Shown: positions 39,801-49,865, counted from the stretch's first letter. The stretch: 64,000 nucleotides of DNA from Dasypus novemcinctus (GCF_030445035.2 NC_080698.1:27559294-27623293), one strand, 5' to 3'. Notes: generated by a model from the letters alone, not told the origin. A program made the numbers and translations.

Positions 39801-42800
39801 TAATTCCTTTTTCTGAATTATGCTCTGTAATGGGCACTAAGCACTTCTATTAGAAGGGAGGAAAGCAATAAACCTTTTATCAGGCTTCTGTTGTATGCTT
39901 GGTATTATGCCATCCAGTCCCTGTCACCTGGGGTGGCTCACCTGATAGGTGAGTAGCACACACACTGGGCTCTGGGTAGCACTGAGGGGCCCGTGACGCG
40001 GGGAGAGGAGTGGTATGTCCAAAGCCGTGTATCTAGCACAGGCTGAGCTGTTTAATTTACAACATTGTTAAGACTGTCCTGTCCCCATTAAGGAATGAAA
40101 CATTTGAGGCCCTTTGAATGCCAGTTTCCCTAGCCTTAACATAGAAACAACCCTTCCCACCTTAAGGGATTGCTTCAGGGATTAAATAAATTAATATGTG
40201 TGTTAGTACAAATCATCTATAAAACCAGACAGGTGTAAGGATTTACATTTCAGTTATTTCAATAAAAACAAACAACATCCAGAAAATGAAAATTTATCAT
40301 CACAATAATTATCAGTTGCATTCAAAGAATATAGTAGTCATAAATTTAATATACATAGTCATCCCTCTGATAGTTTATCATTACAATACAGTCATCTTAG
40401 TTCTTTTTAGCCAAGGCACTCATTAGTGAGGGAACCTGCCCAAGGTCTGCAGAGAATCATGTAATTTTATAGTAAATCAACGTATATTTAGCAAAAGAAA
40501 ATTTTTTTTAAATGCATTTCTTGTTTATATCTTTTTTGCTTTGAAATTTTATTTGGAACAAATGTTGATCTAGAGGAGCATGGTTACTATTATAAAACAT
40601 TTCTGAAGGATAAACATCACTTGAAAATATTCCGAATTGTGAAAAGTGATGTTTGGCAAGAGTTTGTTGCAACATTGTACATTGCACAGTATAGAGAAAT
40701 GAATAACGACTTGCCATCTTGGACAGCCTTTAAGACCTGACATGCTTCCACACTGCACTTTGGCCAAAAAGGCAGTGCTGAGACTTGCCCTGAAATCAGA
40801 AATCAGCGTTCTCATCCATGTGTGCTTATCCAGATTTAAACTGGTTAACTCATCACAGATGAACCCTTCTCTGTGCCATCCTTGGGATCCTCTTTTGCCC
40901 ATGCTTGCTTTATAAACTACTTGGCAGAGATATCTCAAAATGTCTCTTGAGATTGGAGGTGTGTTGATGGCTTGTCAGGCCCAGAAATTCCCTTGGCATC
41001 TGGTCAGGGGTTAAACTGGGAGATTAAAAAAAAGGATTTTGCCAGCATTCTCACTGCAAATTAACTTCTAAATACAAACAGTAACACAATCTAAGTAATT
41101 ATATTTGCTACTCTAGTGTTTTTTGATCAATTTCTCATAAAAGACATCTCTTTCTCTAAGAGAAAGGGAGGGGGGAATCAATTTCCCATTGCCTTGAAAT
41201 TCTGGAATAGAATAAAGAAATATTAGGGTAACAAATGAGAAGGCCCGACACAGTCTTTCAAGTGCAAATAAAAGCACGCGTGTTGCTGTTAAGTCCTCCA
41301 CACCTGGGCATTCGTTTGGAGATATGCAGAAGAGGCACGGGAAGACGCTCTTGTTCCTCCTGAACTAATCGGAGGGGAGGCCCTGGAGGAACCATGGATG
41401 ACAGCAGGGTCCCTGGGGCTGGGCTGAGCGGCGCCCCCACTGCTGTCCCCACCACATTCCCAGCTGCTGCTGTGAGGGCAGTTCCACACCCACTGCAAGG
41501 AGGGGGCTACCTTGTCTAGAGAGGGCGAAGAGTCTACATTTGTTCCCCAAGCACTGGTGAGATGTAGTGTCACTGTAAAGGTCTAATTTCCCCCTGAAAA
41601 CTGGTCCTTGGAGCAGTTAGGCAAACATTCAGTAAAAACCTAACTCTTGTGGAAACCAGAGAAAATTGTTTGGATTTGAACACTAAAGCAGCCTATAGTT
41701 GCTATTTCAAGTAATTATTTCCTCTCTAATATATTAGCATATTTCTTGTTTTTATTACCAGTGGTTTATAGTTCCCGTAAGGAAAATGTAGAAAATCACA
41801 TTTTAACTGAAAGTAGAGGTCCCTGCGCCCTACTCCACATTGTGATTCTTCTCTTACATTATCTCACAAGGCCTCCTTGCAGCCTCAAAAAAGCATTGTG
41901 AGGTTTGTGACTTAATGAAATCTTTGCTATTTAGACACTGAAGTTGATTTCTTAATAACTTACATAAAATACAGTTTTCATCATGATAGTAAAATAAGTA
42001 GCTATTTAAGTATATATTTTTTTGTCTTTAGCTTTTTCTTTGTATTCTTTCATAAAACAGATTGTTGATCTTCATAAATCTCTTGAGAATATTGGCAGGC
42101 ATCCACAGTAAAGGAAAGGTAAACCTTCCCTGTAGCCAAAACAAGTTTGATTTGCAGTATCCAAATTTATTAGAAGACAAATACCATTGAGTGTACTTGA
42201 CTCAGAAGGTTTGAGTGAGCAAACAGGGGACAAATGTTCTTCCTTATCAATTTTTAGGACTCTTTAGTTGGTTTGGGACAGTTTGTGAACATTTTGAAAT
42301 AGGAAAATGGTATATATGCACTTCTGGGTTTTAACCATGGGCAAATTTTAATTTGCCTTGTCTTATTTCAAATTCATTATGTAGTAGAAAGAGCACAACT
42401 TTTGGAGCTATGATAGACCTGACTTTGTGGCCCGACTCCATACTAGCTGTGTGGCACTGGACAAGTTATCTGTCAAGTAGCAATAATAGTATATTGTTAT
42501 TGAGGTAAAATAATTAAAGTGCCTGGTTCACTGCATGCCAGATACAAAATAAGCACACCCCAAATATTAGCTCCTAGCTTCCCCATCCTCTGTCCTCCCT
42601 GTTAGGGACAAGCCGATGTCTCCAATTGGTAAAAACTAGAGATACTTGTGCAGGGGACCCATCAAGCATTTTCAAGTGCCTACTCTGTGTGCTGGACAAG
42701 AGAGATGAAGAAAAACCACACGTCTCTGCTGACTTGGAAAAGAGCTAATTTCTTGATGAGTATTGTTGTGAGCCAGGTATTAGTTTAGATATTTTGCATA

Positions 42801-45800
42801 GACTTATTCAGTCCTCATATCATAGGAAGTAGATGTTGCTGTCTGCATTTTACAGGTGAGGAGGTGAGGAAGTGGAGGACCCTGGAAGACCAGTGGCCAG
42901 GAGCTCAGGTTCTGCATGAAGTAAAACCTCCTATAAGAGATTTAACTGGGAAACGGACTTTGGCCCAGTGGTTAGGGCGTCTGTCTACCACATGGGAGGT
43001 CCCCAGTTCAAGCCCCGGGCCTCCTTGACCCGTGTGGAGCTGGCCCATGCGCAGTGCTGATGCGCGCAAGGAGTGCCCTGCCACACAGGGGTGACCCCCG
43101 CGTAGGGGAGCCCCACGCGCAAGGAGTGCGCCCATAAGGAGAGCCGCCCAGCGCGAAGGAGGGAGCAGCCTGCCCAGGAATGGCGCCGCCCACACTTCCC
43201 GTGCCGCTGACGACAACAGGGGCGGACAGAGAAACAAGACGCAGCAAAAAGACACAGAAAACAGACAACCGGGGGAGGGGAGGGGAGGGGAAGTAAATAA
43301 ATAAAAATAAAAAAAAAATTAAAAAAAAAAGAGATTTAACTTCTGACCCTCAGTTTCCCCACTTGTAAAGTAGGGGTAATAAGAGTACTTGCGTCATAAA
43401 GCACTTTAATTAGAGAATCAGTAATATACCCAAGGCAAGTCAACTAGTAGAGCAGGGATTTAAAGCCTTGGTTTTTCTGACTCCAAGGAAAGTTTTTTTC
43501 AGACTGGGCCTGGCCATACCCTGCAGCCAGTAATGGAAACACAATTGGAAATAAAATTCAGGGTGGGAAGTTTTGGGATAGTGCAAGTTCATTGCCTTTC
43601 TTTCCCTTTCATTTCTTGGGGGGGGGGTGGTGTGTGTGTGTGTGCACGCGCGCTCATGTGTGTAACCTTCCTGGACCCTTTCTATTGTTAAAAGTATATT
43701 TATTCCTCTAGGGCAGCATCTGTGGTTAAAAAGTAAAATAAATAAATGAATAGAATTTTAGGAAAGATTCCACAAATTTTAAATACCAGAAATTTAGCAA
43801 ACGTTGCCTGAACTTCAGGCAACATTTGAATTTGGAGAAAAGTATTTCACATACTAATAACATGAAAGTGGACAAAACAAAAGGGATTCTAATATTTATA
43901 TTAATCAATACTCCTTAGCCTTAAGATATGTCATTTATGAGTAATGAAAAATGGAACATAAAAGCATAAATAGGTACATCTTTTTTAAAAAGTTCGTGTC
44001 ATAATAAATGTTACTAAATGGAGGAGGTTCAGTGTAATGATTTTATTCTGGCAACATTTAGAAAGATATTTGGCAGAGATCAAATGACCCTCTTGTCCAC
44101 ATGCCACAAAACTTAGAGGGAGTGTAGTGCTATTTCTGGAGTACCCTTCCACACGTGTTCTGCTCAGCCCTTGTATAACTGCCTCCTTTCCTTCTAGCTC
44201 ATGGAAGCTGAATCTGTAGAAGGCCCCTTCGGGTTTATTATTTCTGAGAACCTTTCATCTATCTCCTCAGGGTTGCTTGGAGTTTAAAATCTATCTTTAT
44301 ACCATATTTAATAAGATTTTGACACCACAGAACATGGTTTCTGTGTCAAGATAGCAGGAAAAAAGCCATAAAGAAGAAGGCCTGTTGAATCAAGAGTGAC
44401 TCATAGAAGATGCAGAAGGGGCTTAGAAATACCGTTAACTCAGTTGGCTTATCATAAGCCTGTAAGATATAGAAGCTTTACTCATTTAACTCTTTTACTT
44501 GAAGAATCCAGGCATTTATACCGAAAATCCCCACAGTGATATGTTTCTGTTTACAAGTTTTGCCATAGGCAGAGTCAGGAACAGCAGCATTTTATAGTCA
44601 GTTTCAAGAACAGTGGCCCGTAGAAAGGCACAGGGACTCCGAGACACACTGGGAGCAGTGTACCTCTCCCCGAGAGAGAGTCTAACCATCTGCACGTACA
44701 CTGCATACACGTACAGGTTCATTTGCAAGTCCATGAAAGAGCAAGCTGTGCTGTGAGGCCTTGTTTTTCAACCTGAGTGTGTAAAGCGTTATCTTGTCAC
44801 CTCTCCATATGAAGGTATAAATCACTGCCAAAGCAATGAAGTATGTGGATAGAGATTCTACACGTGTGTGCCTTATTTTTGAATCAATCAAATGGACATA
44901 ATAAGGGATTTGGGCAGAGTTTGAGGAATTATTAAATAAGTATTGAACTATGTAATTCAGTAAAAAGTATCTCATTGTATGCTGGGTATTTTTATATGCA
45001 CAGGTGGAGTTGCAGCTGCGGTCACCACGCCTCTGGATGTGGCAAAGACCAGAATTATGTTGGCAAAGGTAAGCAGTAAAATAATGTAGCATAGACATCG
45101 TAGATGCTTACATCTATTGGCGCTAGGACTTACGTGTATATTAAAAAAAAAGAAAATGGTACAGTACTTACCTGTAGTAGCAGCCTTATGCCAGTATTCT
45201 CAGAGGAGCCCTGTCGAATCGGTAGTGAATCTGACACTGACAAAACAATAGCCACAGGAATAGCTGTGAGCAGCCTCTCTATAGCATTTAATCATTTTGG
45301 ATCATTGTCACCTACATTGTGTAAGCAAGTAGGGCTGCTTTATTGCTGTAGGTAATGCTGTTTTCACATCCCAATCACAGGACCAAACTCAGAGAAGTTG
45401 ATTTGCTTTGTGCCATGAGTGGCAGGCTCTGAACTTAGGTCATGTTTGGCCTTAACTGAAGTAAGACAGTTGTCAGAATTGTTAAAAAGTTTTGTTGTAA
45501 AAGAAATCTTTGTTTTTAAAAAATGCTACATCTAGAAGCCAAGGAGTCAGTAATATAAGCTTTCTGGACCAAACTGATAGAAAATAAGTCCTTATCCTTG
45601 TGGAAAAGTAGAACAGATGCGGACAGATTTTGAGTACTTAGGTTGACAGAACCAAATGTGAAAATGACAGTGAACATGATATTCTTTATTAAATGTTTAT
45701 TCGTTATGTGGGTAAGTTTCATAATTCTACCGTTCATACTGATTATTCCCCATCCTTATAGATTAATATTGCTTTCAGTTTTGTCCTATTATTAGTTGTA

Positions 45801-48800
45801 CGTGAATAACCTGAATGAGCTCTGCTGATGGTTTGCTAATGAGAAACGACCTGGAAAAGCAGCTTCCAGTGCGGCCTGGCCAGTCGCTGCTTGCTGGCCC
45901 ATGTGGCCCATAAGCGCTTCTGGGTGGAGTGGATCCCGGAGGCCGGGTACTAACTCCTGCCTAACTCCCCAGTCTCTTTGAGGCAGCGTCTTAGATGAGG
46001 GTGCTAGGGAGCCATGTATCTGTGGGTACTTGGGCGTCAGCTGTTAAGCTGGGTCATTTCCTATGGTAATGGATTTCACCTCTGTCTTTCCATGCAGGCT
46101 GGTTCGAGCACTGCCAGTGGGAATGTACTTTCTGCCCTGCATGGGGTCTGGCGGACGCAGGGGCCCGCAGGGTAAGGACAAAAGGGGATGCTTCTTTCCA
46201 CCTGTCCAGAGTCTCTTTCTCCTTTCTTTTGCTTCTGGCCTGGTTAGGGATCTCTTTAAGTGTGGTGTATAAAATGCTCTAGTTAATGTGGCAGTCAGTC
46301 AAATTGATGCAGAATTTTCATTGAGTGATTCTGAGCTGCCTTCTTGACGTTAGATGGCATTCACACATGTAGCCCCCGCCAGGTTACAGGCTGTAGTGTT
46401 GATAATAGGCTTCAGGTTACACAATGCAGAAACACAGATGAGCGAGGGTAGCCTTGTGAGAGGAAAGCATAAGTGGTTTGGAGCCCTTTTTTAGTATTAA
46501 CAAACTACTTTAGCCAACTGCAGTGCACGCCACCTCAGTTGGAGACCACTGTTCTAGATTACTGGCTAAGTGCCTCATACTTCCCGCATCATGTCCTAAA
46601 GAGCCCTTTCTTCAAGGTGTTATTGCAGCATTGCTTTTACAACTTAAACCTTTAAAGCCATATAAATGTTGGGATCTGTATGGATATGGATCTTACCAGG
46701 AGTTTTCCTGAGAGAGCAAAGCAACAACCCCCTTTTGGAGAGGGTCAGGCGTGAGCCCAGTGATAGTGGCCAGCCAGTGTCGACAGCAGGGCTGCAGGGC
46801 TGCAGAGCAGAGGCCTCAGACCCCTCCAGTGGTGGGGCCTCCTCCTCATCCCAGTGCTGCGTGGGATCATTCATTCGATTGTGCTTTTTGCACGCACTTG
46901 GCAGGTTTTAATTGCGTAGTCTGGGGAACACGAAGCAGGTAGGTTAGGGCCCAGTTAAGGTTTTTACAGGAGAGTGACCCCATTTCCTATTCATAATTTC
47001 CTACCAAAAGTTTGAAAAGTAGGTAATATTGGATGGTTTTGTGGTATGTGACAACAGTGGATGGAGTGGTGGTGGTTTCCTGAAAGACTTTAGGACTTTG
47101 TAACAAGGACTGGGTTTAACAGAAAGGAATATCATGACTGAGTTGTAGATGCCAAGCATGGGAAGGGATGAGTGGTGGCCTGATCTGTCATCTATGGCTA
47201 ATGTATTGTGAGGAATGAAAAATGAGCTCTAAAACAGCTTATAGTAGCAGGTATAAGATTTAAGTCTTTCAAATAGGGATTGGGCCACACATCAAGAACT
47301 GTGTATGGCAGCTTTTCAGATCGTAACTAGATGAACTGCCAAATTTCACCATCTTACTTGTTCCAATATATTTTATGTTAGATTCTATGGCAGCAATTGC
47401 CCAACACCTCTGCTAGTGACCTTAGCTCTGTGGAGTCAGTGGAGAGCTCCAGCCTGCTTGCCTTTCTTGTGAAAATGGCACTATGTGGGGACGATGTGAT
47501 CTGCAAAACCACAGGCACTGAAAGCTTTCCGAGATATAATTGCCTTGAATAGATGATTGAAAATAAACTTTGCCTGTCCCAGTTGTGTATGTACTTGATG
47601 TCGTGTAACTAGGTAGAGAACGGGCCTCATAGATGTGCCACGGTCCTGTCTGTCCCCATTGTCAGCCATGAAAAGGTAATTGGGGAATTTGCTTATCTTC
47701 TGAAAGTCTCTTAAGTCTTGGGCTCTAGACAGCGTTCACGATGTACTTCTTAGCAGCGTATTCCAGGCAGAAGCGACTGTCACTTAATCAAAGTCCAACT
47801 TCTACTCTGGAAATGACAGTTTTAATTAGCTTCCTCATTAGTATGATAAATGACAACAAATAATTTGGCAGAAAACTAACAAAAAAGCAACAAATAAAAA
47901 AGCCCTCCAAGCCCAAGCAGCTGTTCTCCACAGTGGTCTCAGGCCTGCTTTCTTTCATCTGCCTCCTGCCCCACCCCTGGCCACACATCCTAAGTGTATT
48001 AAGTGTTAGTTTCCTACCAGAATCAGTCTCCCCACCTGGCACTGGAATGGTGCTGACCTCTCAGGGTAAACTAAAGCGGTGACCACGTGTGTGCCTCCGT
48101 GTTGCTTCACGCAGAAGTCTGTGTTCCTACCCATACTTGGAATTCATGCTCCAGGGCCAACTGGTTTCTTCCGAGTAAAACTACCACATGCTCATTCAGT
48201 CCACGAGGTGGAAAGCAGAAGGGAAGCCTGCTCCTCCTGGATTGCGCCTTCCTACTTTTTTCTTCTATTAATCAGCTGGCTTTCTGTTTTTCTCGACTGT
48301 GCCCTTAAATAGTAACTCCTCCGGCCAGGAGCACCCCCTTTGTGCCTGGTAGTATGCTAAATGCTTTAGATTTCTCTCATTTCATCTGTGGTCTCCAGAA
48401 CACAGCCTTACTCTACTCTAAAGGCTGCCTCTAAATGTGGTTGGGACACTCACTGTACAAATTATTTTTAAGGCTGTAATTATGGTAATAGATTGTCATC
48501 TAGTGAAACCATAAACTACTTCCATCTGCCTCTTGCCAGGAGCAGCAGCTGAGCTCATTAAGAACAAAAGCTGAACTAGGCACTGGCTTTTAGAAGTAAA
48601 GATAGGAAGAGAGGGACAAATTCATGGCAAATGTGGCCTTCCCCCACTCAGCCCTACCAAGCCTCCCTTCCAATGTCCTTCTCTTTGTAGGATGGGGGTG
48701 ACATGAATCTCCTTTTCAGGCCAGGACACAGTGGCATCAAAGCAGCACTTGAGTTTCTGTGCTCACCAGCCACCTCTTACCAAAGACAATTGCATGATGC

Positions 48801-49594
48801 TAAACTGAACTTTTTTTCTTACAAGTGTATTTTATGGATCAAACATGCACGGAGGTACAGTTCCAGCCCCGCTGGACCCCAGTTGCCTGGCTTGTATGTA
48901 ATTGCGCAAGGAGGGCAGTAGTGAGCCCATGCAGATTTGATTCCCTGTTGAGGCATCCCATTTATGGGTCTCTAAGGAAATGATGCAGCTGAGTCACTGG
49001 GAGGAACAGCAGAGGGTTCTGACAATCTCCTCTTCGCTGGACTAAACCCCAGAGACCACCTTAGATTTCTAGGATAGCGCATGCCTTCCAGCCTGACTTA
49101 GGACGCAGCCCTTGGACTTTAGTGGGGCTGACTCCCAGGGTCACATGGAAAAATGGTCTGAAAGTTTTAAATAAAAGAACTATTGTTGGGGCAGAGGCAT
49201 TATTTGACCTAATTGTGAATGAGCACAAGTAAGCTGCTGGGTATTTCACCACTTTAGGCAATGAACAGCTGGGCCCAACCCTCAGCAGGCCTCCTGAGGA
49301 ATGTAGTCCCGTGCCATTCGAAGGGGAGAAAAGGAAACGCACAGTTTAAGTGCTGCGTGGGGCTTAATGAGCATGCTGCGTGTTGACTTGAGCAAGCTGT
49401 GGTACAGAGTGAAATTTGTTAACCTCTTTTTTACACACACAATTTTAAAATCTTTCCTCTTGCTTTTTTATTCTAGATTATTTGCAGGTGTTATCCCTCG
49501 AATGGCAGCAATCAGTCTGGGAGGTTTCATCTTTCTTGGTGCTTACGACAAAGCTCGCAGCTTGATGTTAGAATTTGGCAGAGAGAATCCATGA
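21809..49594 (+). CDS. SLC25A26: SLC25A26, mitochondrial S-adenosylmethionine carrier (C-terminal 123 residues, five exons)
   Basis: Coding exons are 21809-21853, 38186-38255, 45004-45068, 46098-46171 and 49477-49594; joined, they give 123 residues and a TGA stop. The family member imports S-adenosylmethionine into the mitochondrial matrix in exchange for S-adenosylhomocysteine and has about 274 residues, so roughly the first 150 (the first carrier repeat and most of the second) are encoded left of the window. Seen here: the end of repeat 2 ([15 protein letters not shown]), then repeat 3 with the carrier signature PLDVAKTR (P-x-D-x-x-K) after its odd-numbered helix, a [14 protein letters not shown] matrix-loop segment, and the last helix ([13 protein letters not shown]). 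Every intron is GT-AG and every split codon restores a sensible residue. No frameshift or stop interrupts the frame, so the copy looks functional. Identification is from recalled protein similarity. Confidence 0.96.
23470..24240 (-). repeat. Antisense LINE-1 3' fragment
   Basis: Phrases such as cttctttcacttaatataa, gtattccactgtatgg and cattcccaccaacagtg are typical of L1M 3' ends read backwards. Confidence 0.75.
24241..24497 (-). repeat. Repeat-like segment, probably xenarthran L1 3' UTR
   Basis: It begins ttttttattgaagtgtat and continues with a run of simple clauses (catacataacatcac, ggggtctcatacatcacc) that I associate with xenarthran repeats. It is cut by the SINE at 24498 and resumes at about 24908. 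Assignment is uncertain. Confidence 0.4.
24498..24907 (-). repeat. Chimeric DAS-SINE with a perfect 14-bp target-site duplication
   Basis: The tail is at the left (tttattttatttattt) and the head at the right (gcagcgaacttggcccagtg on the - strand). The 14-mer cccatactattttt flanks it at 24484-24497 and 24908-24921. The perfect duplication and low divergence indicate a fairly young insertion. Confidence 0.92.
25440..25880 (+). repeat. Probable L2 LINE fragment
   Basis: Phrases such as ctggcctgttcctgaaatg and aaagcgcagttcactttt, then cctgcttgaaatctcct, resemble L2 3' text. It contains a (TTG)n run at 25641-25667. Confidence 0.4.
25639..25667 (+). repeat. (TTG)n microsatellite
   Basis: Eight to nine perfect TTG units. 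Confidence 0.9.
25945..26005 (-). repeat. MIR fragment
   Basis: The text ttacagatgaggaaac matches the antisense core of MIR; only about 60 bp is recognisable. Confidence 0.45.
26560..27430 (+). repeat. L2 LINE 3' region
   Basis: The phrases aaaacccttcagtgacatc, acaaggccctacgtaatctg, tgttccctctgccaaaaatg (as tgtttcctctgcc) and aggcattccctgtcacccc follow the L2 3' end in order. It is the longest L2 remnant in the window. Confidence 0.6.
27490..27680 (-). repeat. MIR fragment
   Basis: The segment catgctaggcccctg, catcccc and aacagggctcagagagg reads as diverged antisense MIR. Confidence 0.5.
27816..28035 (-). repeat. Dimeric DAS-SINE
   Basis: Two tRNA-like monomers read backwards, each with a B-box-side gaacctggga or equivalent and an A-box-side caccactgag or equivalent. 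They are joined by a linker (ttatcatttgtgtggcttgctg, then repeated TTTG). The same linker plan is seen at 39338-39554. Confidence 0.75.
28045..28441 (-). repeat. Chimeric DAS-SINE
   Basis: The tail is at the left (attttttatttattt) and the head at the right (gggaagtggacttggctca on the - strand). The middle domain is shortened around 28245-28260 relative to other copies. Confidence 0.85.
30115..30517 (+). repeat. Chimeric DAS-SINE with target-site duplication
   Basis: The head starts ggaagcggacttggcccaat and the tail ends aaataaatcttaagaaa. The flanks aaatacaattga (30103-30114) and aaataccattga (30518-30529) differ by one base. Confidence 0.9.
32695..33113 (+). repeat. Chimeric DAS-SINE
   Basis: This is a close match to the other sense copies: head gggaagtggacttggcccaa, B-box region aggttcaaaccccgggcc, GC-rich middle domain, the end domain around cagagagcagacaactgggg, and an A-rich tail. 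A diverged duplication (aatgaatagaa / aatcaatagaa) flanks it. Confidence 0.92.
34262..34637 (-). repeat. Chimeric DAS-SINE with a perfect 12-bp target-site duplication
   Basis: The tail is at the left and the head at the right (ggggaaacggactttggccc on the - strand). cagataaatgtt flanks it at 34250-34261 and 34638-34649. It shares the aacggactttggcccagtgg head variant with the copy at 42948, so the two probably belong to one young subfamily. Confidence 0.92.
34895..35115 (+). repeat. MIR SINE, nearly complete
   Basis: Sense MIR in order: caaattccagttctgctac, gtgacttaacatctttgga, ataaaatgaggataaaagtgg, ttgtggtgagggattcttgag and cctggaacacatagta. Confidence 0.8.
35955..37450 (+). repeat. LINE-1 fragment (ORF2 3' part), sense
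   Basis: L1 ORF2 coding-strand phrases appear in order: ataaagctacagtgttaaa, agaaatagactcataaatat, aacaaatgttagaaggc, ggcatcattcttcattagg, aaaatggtactaccactttgg and ttggaaacagcccaac. The frames are broken. It is old and inactive. Confidence 0.85.
37485..37600 (+). repeat. MIR fragment
   Basis: The phrase cttagggttgttgtgagga followed by tctaagtaaagtgatt matches the MIR 3' half. Confidence 0.5.
38186..38255 (+). CDS. SLC25A26: SLC25A26 internal exon of 70 nt (start of carrier repeat 3)
   Basis: The acceptor is ccttaaacacag and the donor is GCAG|gtgcaa. The exon reads [18 protein letters not shown] and then CGAFA, with one leftover G that joins GT of the next exon to make glycine. It covers the linker between repeats 2 and 3 and the beginning of the fifth helix (AVCGAFAGG). 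It lies 16.3 kb downstream of the 45-nt exon. Confidence 0.95.
39338..39554 (-). repeat. Dimeric DAS-SINE with short target-site duplication
   Basis: Two monomers read backwards (ttgaacctgggacctcatg and attgaacctaggaccttcc) are separated by a linker (tgattctttcatttttgttt). The flanking 8-mer gtcaggag is at 39330-39337 and 39555-39562. Its organisation equals the dimer at 27816-28035. Confidence 0.82.
40100..40205 (+). repeat. MIR fragment
   Basis: The text gccagtttccctagcctta and then ttcagggattaaataaatt fits the middle of MIR. Confidence 0.45.
42380..42565 (+). repeat. MIR SINE
   Basis: Sense MIR: agtagaaagagcacaactttt, agctgtgtggcactggacaag and ttaaagtgcctggttcactg. Confidence 0.7.
42770..42870 (-). 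repeat. MIR fragment
   Basis: Antisense MIR: ttattcagtcctcatatca, then gcattttacaggtgaggagg. Confidence 0.55.
42948..43328 (+). repeat. Chimeric DAS-SINE inside a MIR, perfect 13-bp target-site duplication
   Basis: The head is gggaaacggactttggccc and the tail is A-rich, ending at 43328. aagagatttaact flanks it at 42935-42947 and 43329-43341. MIR-like text lies on both sides (gctcaggttctgc before, tcagtttccccacttgtaaa after), so the SINE split an existing MIR. Confidence 0.93.
43329..43415 (+). repeat. MIR remainder, 3' of the SINE
   Basis: The text cctcagtttccccacttgt and aaagtaggggtaataagag is MIR core. Its other half lies just left of 42948. Confidence 0.65.
43630..43663. repeat. Alternating purine-pyrimidine tract (GT)n-CACGCGCGC
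   Basis: Twenty-four bases (43630-43653) alternate strictly between purine and pyrimidine, beginning (GT)n and ending in GCACGCGCGC. A short imperfect CATGTGTGT follows and a G run precedes it. Confidence 0.9.
45004..45068 (+). CDS. SLC25A26: SLC25A26 internal exon of 65 nt carrying the P-x-D-x-x-K carrier signature
   Basis: The exon starts after atgcacag, where the pyrimidine tract is weak, and ends at AAAG|gtaagc. It encodes [18 protein letters not shown] and then LAK. PLDVAK is the third copy of the signature shared by mitochondrial carriers; its proline and charged residues form the kink and the matrix-side salt bridge in that family. The end phase is 0. Confidence 0.96.
45069..46097 (+). 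other. SLC25A26: SLC25A26 intron, 1.0 kb
   Basis: A GT-AG intron with no repeat or gene that I recognise. Confidence 0.88.
46098..46171 (+). CDS. SLC25A26: SLC25A26 internal exon of 74 nt (matrix loop of repeat 3)
   Basis: The acceptor is ctttccatgcag and the donor is CAGG|gtaagg. The exon encodes [18 protein letters not shown], then RTQGPA, and leaves GG, which becomes glycine with the A of the next exon. It is the amphipathic matrix helix and loop before the last membrane helix. Intron lengths are 1,029 bp before and 3,305 bp after. Confidence 0.95.
46172..49476 (+). other. SLC25A26: SLC25A26 intron, 3.3 kb
   Basis: A GT-AG intron. I recognise no SINE, L1 or LTR in it, in contrast to the larger introns. 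Reading frames on both strands are short and look like chance. Confidence 0.85.
49477..49594 (+). CDS. SLC25A26: SLC25A26 terminal coding exon and stop codon
   Basis: The acceptor is a strong pyrimidine tract ending ttattctag. The exon completes the split glycine, then encodes [33 protein letters not shown] and GRENP before TGA at 49592-49594. The sixth membrane helix ([15 protein letters not shown]) is intact. The 3' untranslated region follows directly. Confidence 0.96.
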
Positions 49595-49764
49595 ATCAGA
49601 GACAGCCCAACAGCCTCTTCTTTCAAGCAGGAGAACTGCTGTGAGAACTGTCTCCCTTCCGGTGAGCAGCTGTTTGGCCATCTCAACAAAGCGCAGTGCA
49701 AACATGCAGCTTTGCTACGATTCCAGCATTGAGAACGCATCCTCCGTGGTACAGGGCTGACCGG

Positions 49765-49770
49765 AATAAA
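49765..49770 (+). terminator. SLC25A26: Candidate poly(A) signal AATAAA for SLC25A26 (proximal)
   Basis: This is a canonical hexamer 171 nt after the stop codon. No strong GU-rich element is obvious in the next 40 nt, so it may be weaker than the second site. Confidence 0.5.
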
Positions 49771-49859
49771 GTCATCAGCCTACATGCCAGAAAGCTTCAA
49801 AGGAGAGAGAACTAGCTATGTCCACAGAGGTACTCTGAGCCATTTTCTTAGAACCCCTT

Positions 49860-49865
49860 AATAAA
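49860..49865 (+). terminator. SLC25A26: Candidate poly(A) signal AATAAA for SLC25A26 (distal)
   Basis: This is a canonical hexamer 266 nt after the stop (context ccttAATAAAtaag), followed by a TTTGGTAATG stretch that could serve as a downstream U/G-rich element. Which of the two sites is used cannot be decided from sequence. Confidence 0.5.

Larger units (their letters stand above)
38256..45003 (+). other. SLC25A26: SLC25A26 intron, 6.7 kb
   Basis: It is bounded by gtgcaa and gcacag. It carries a dimeric SINE (39338), a chimeric SINE (42948) inside a MIR, further MIR pieces and a GT/CG alternating tract (43630). Stretches with nothing identified are 38256-39330, 39565-42370 (including a GC-richer block at 41290-41580) and 43665-45003. 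Confidence 0.9.
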
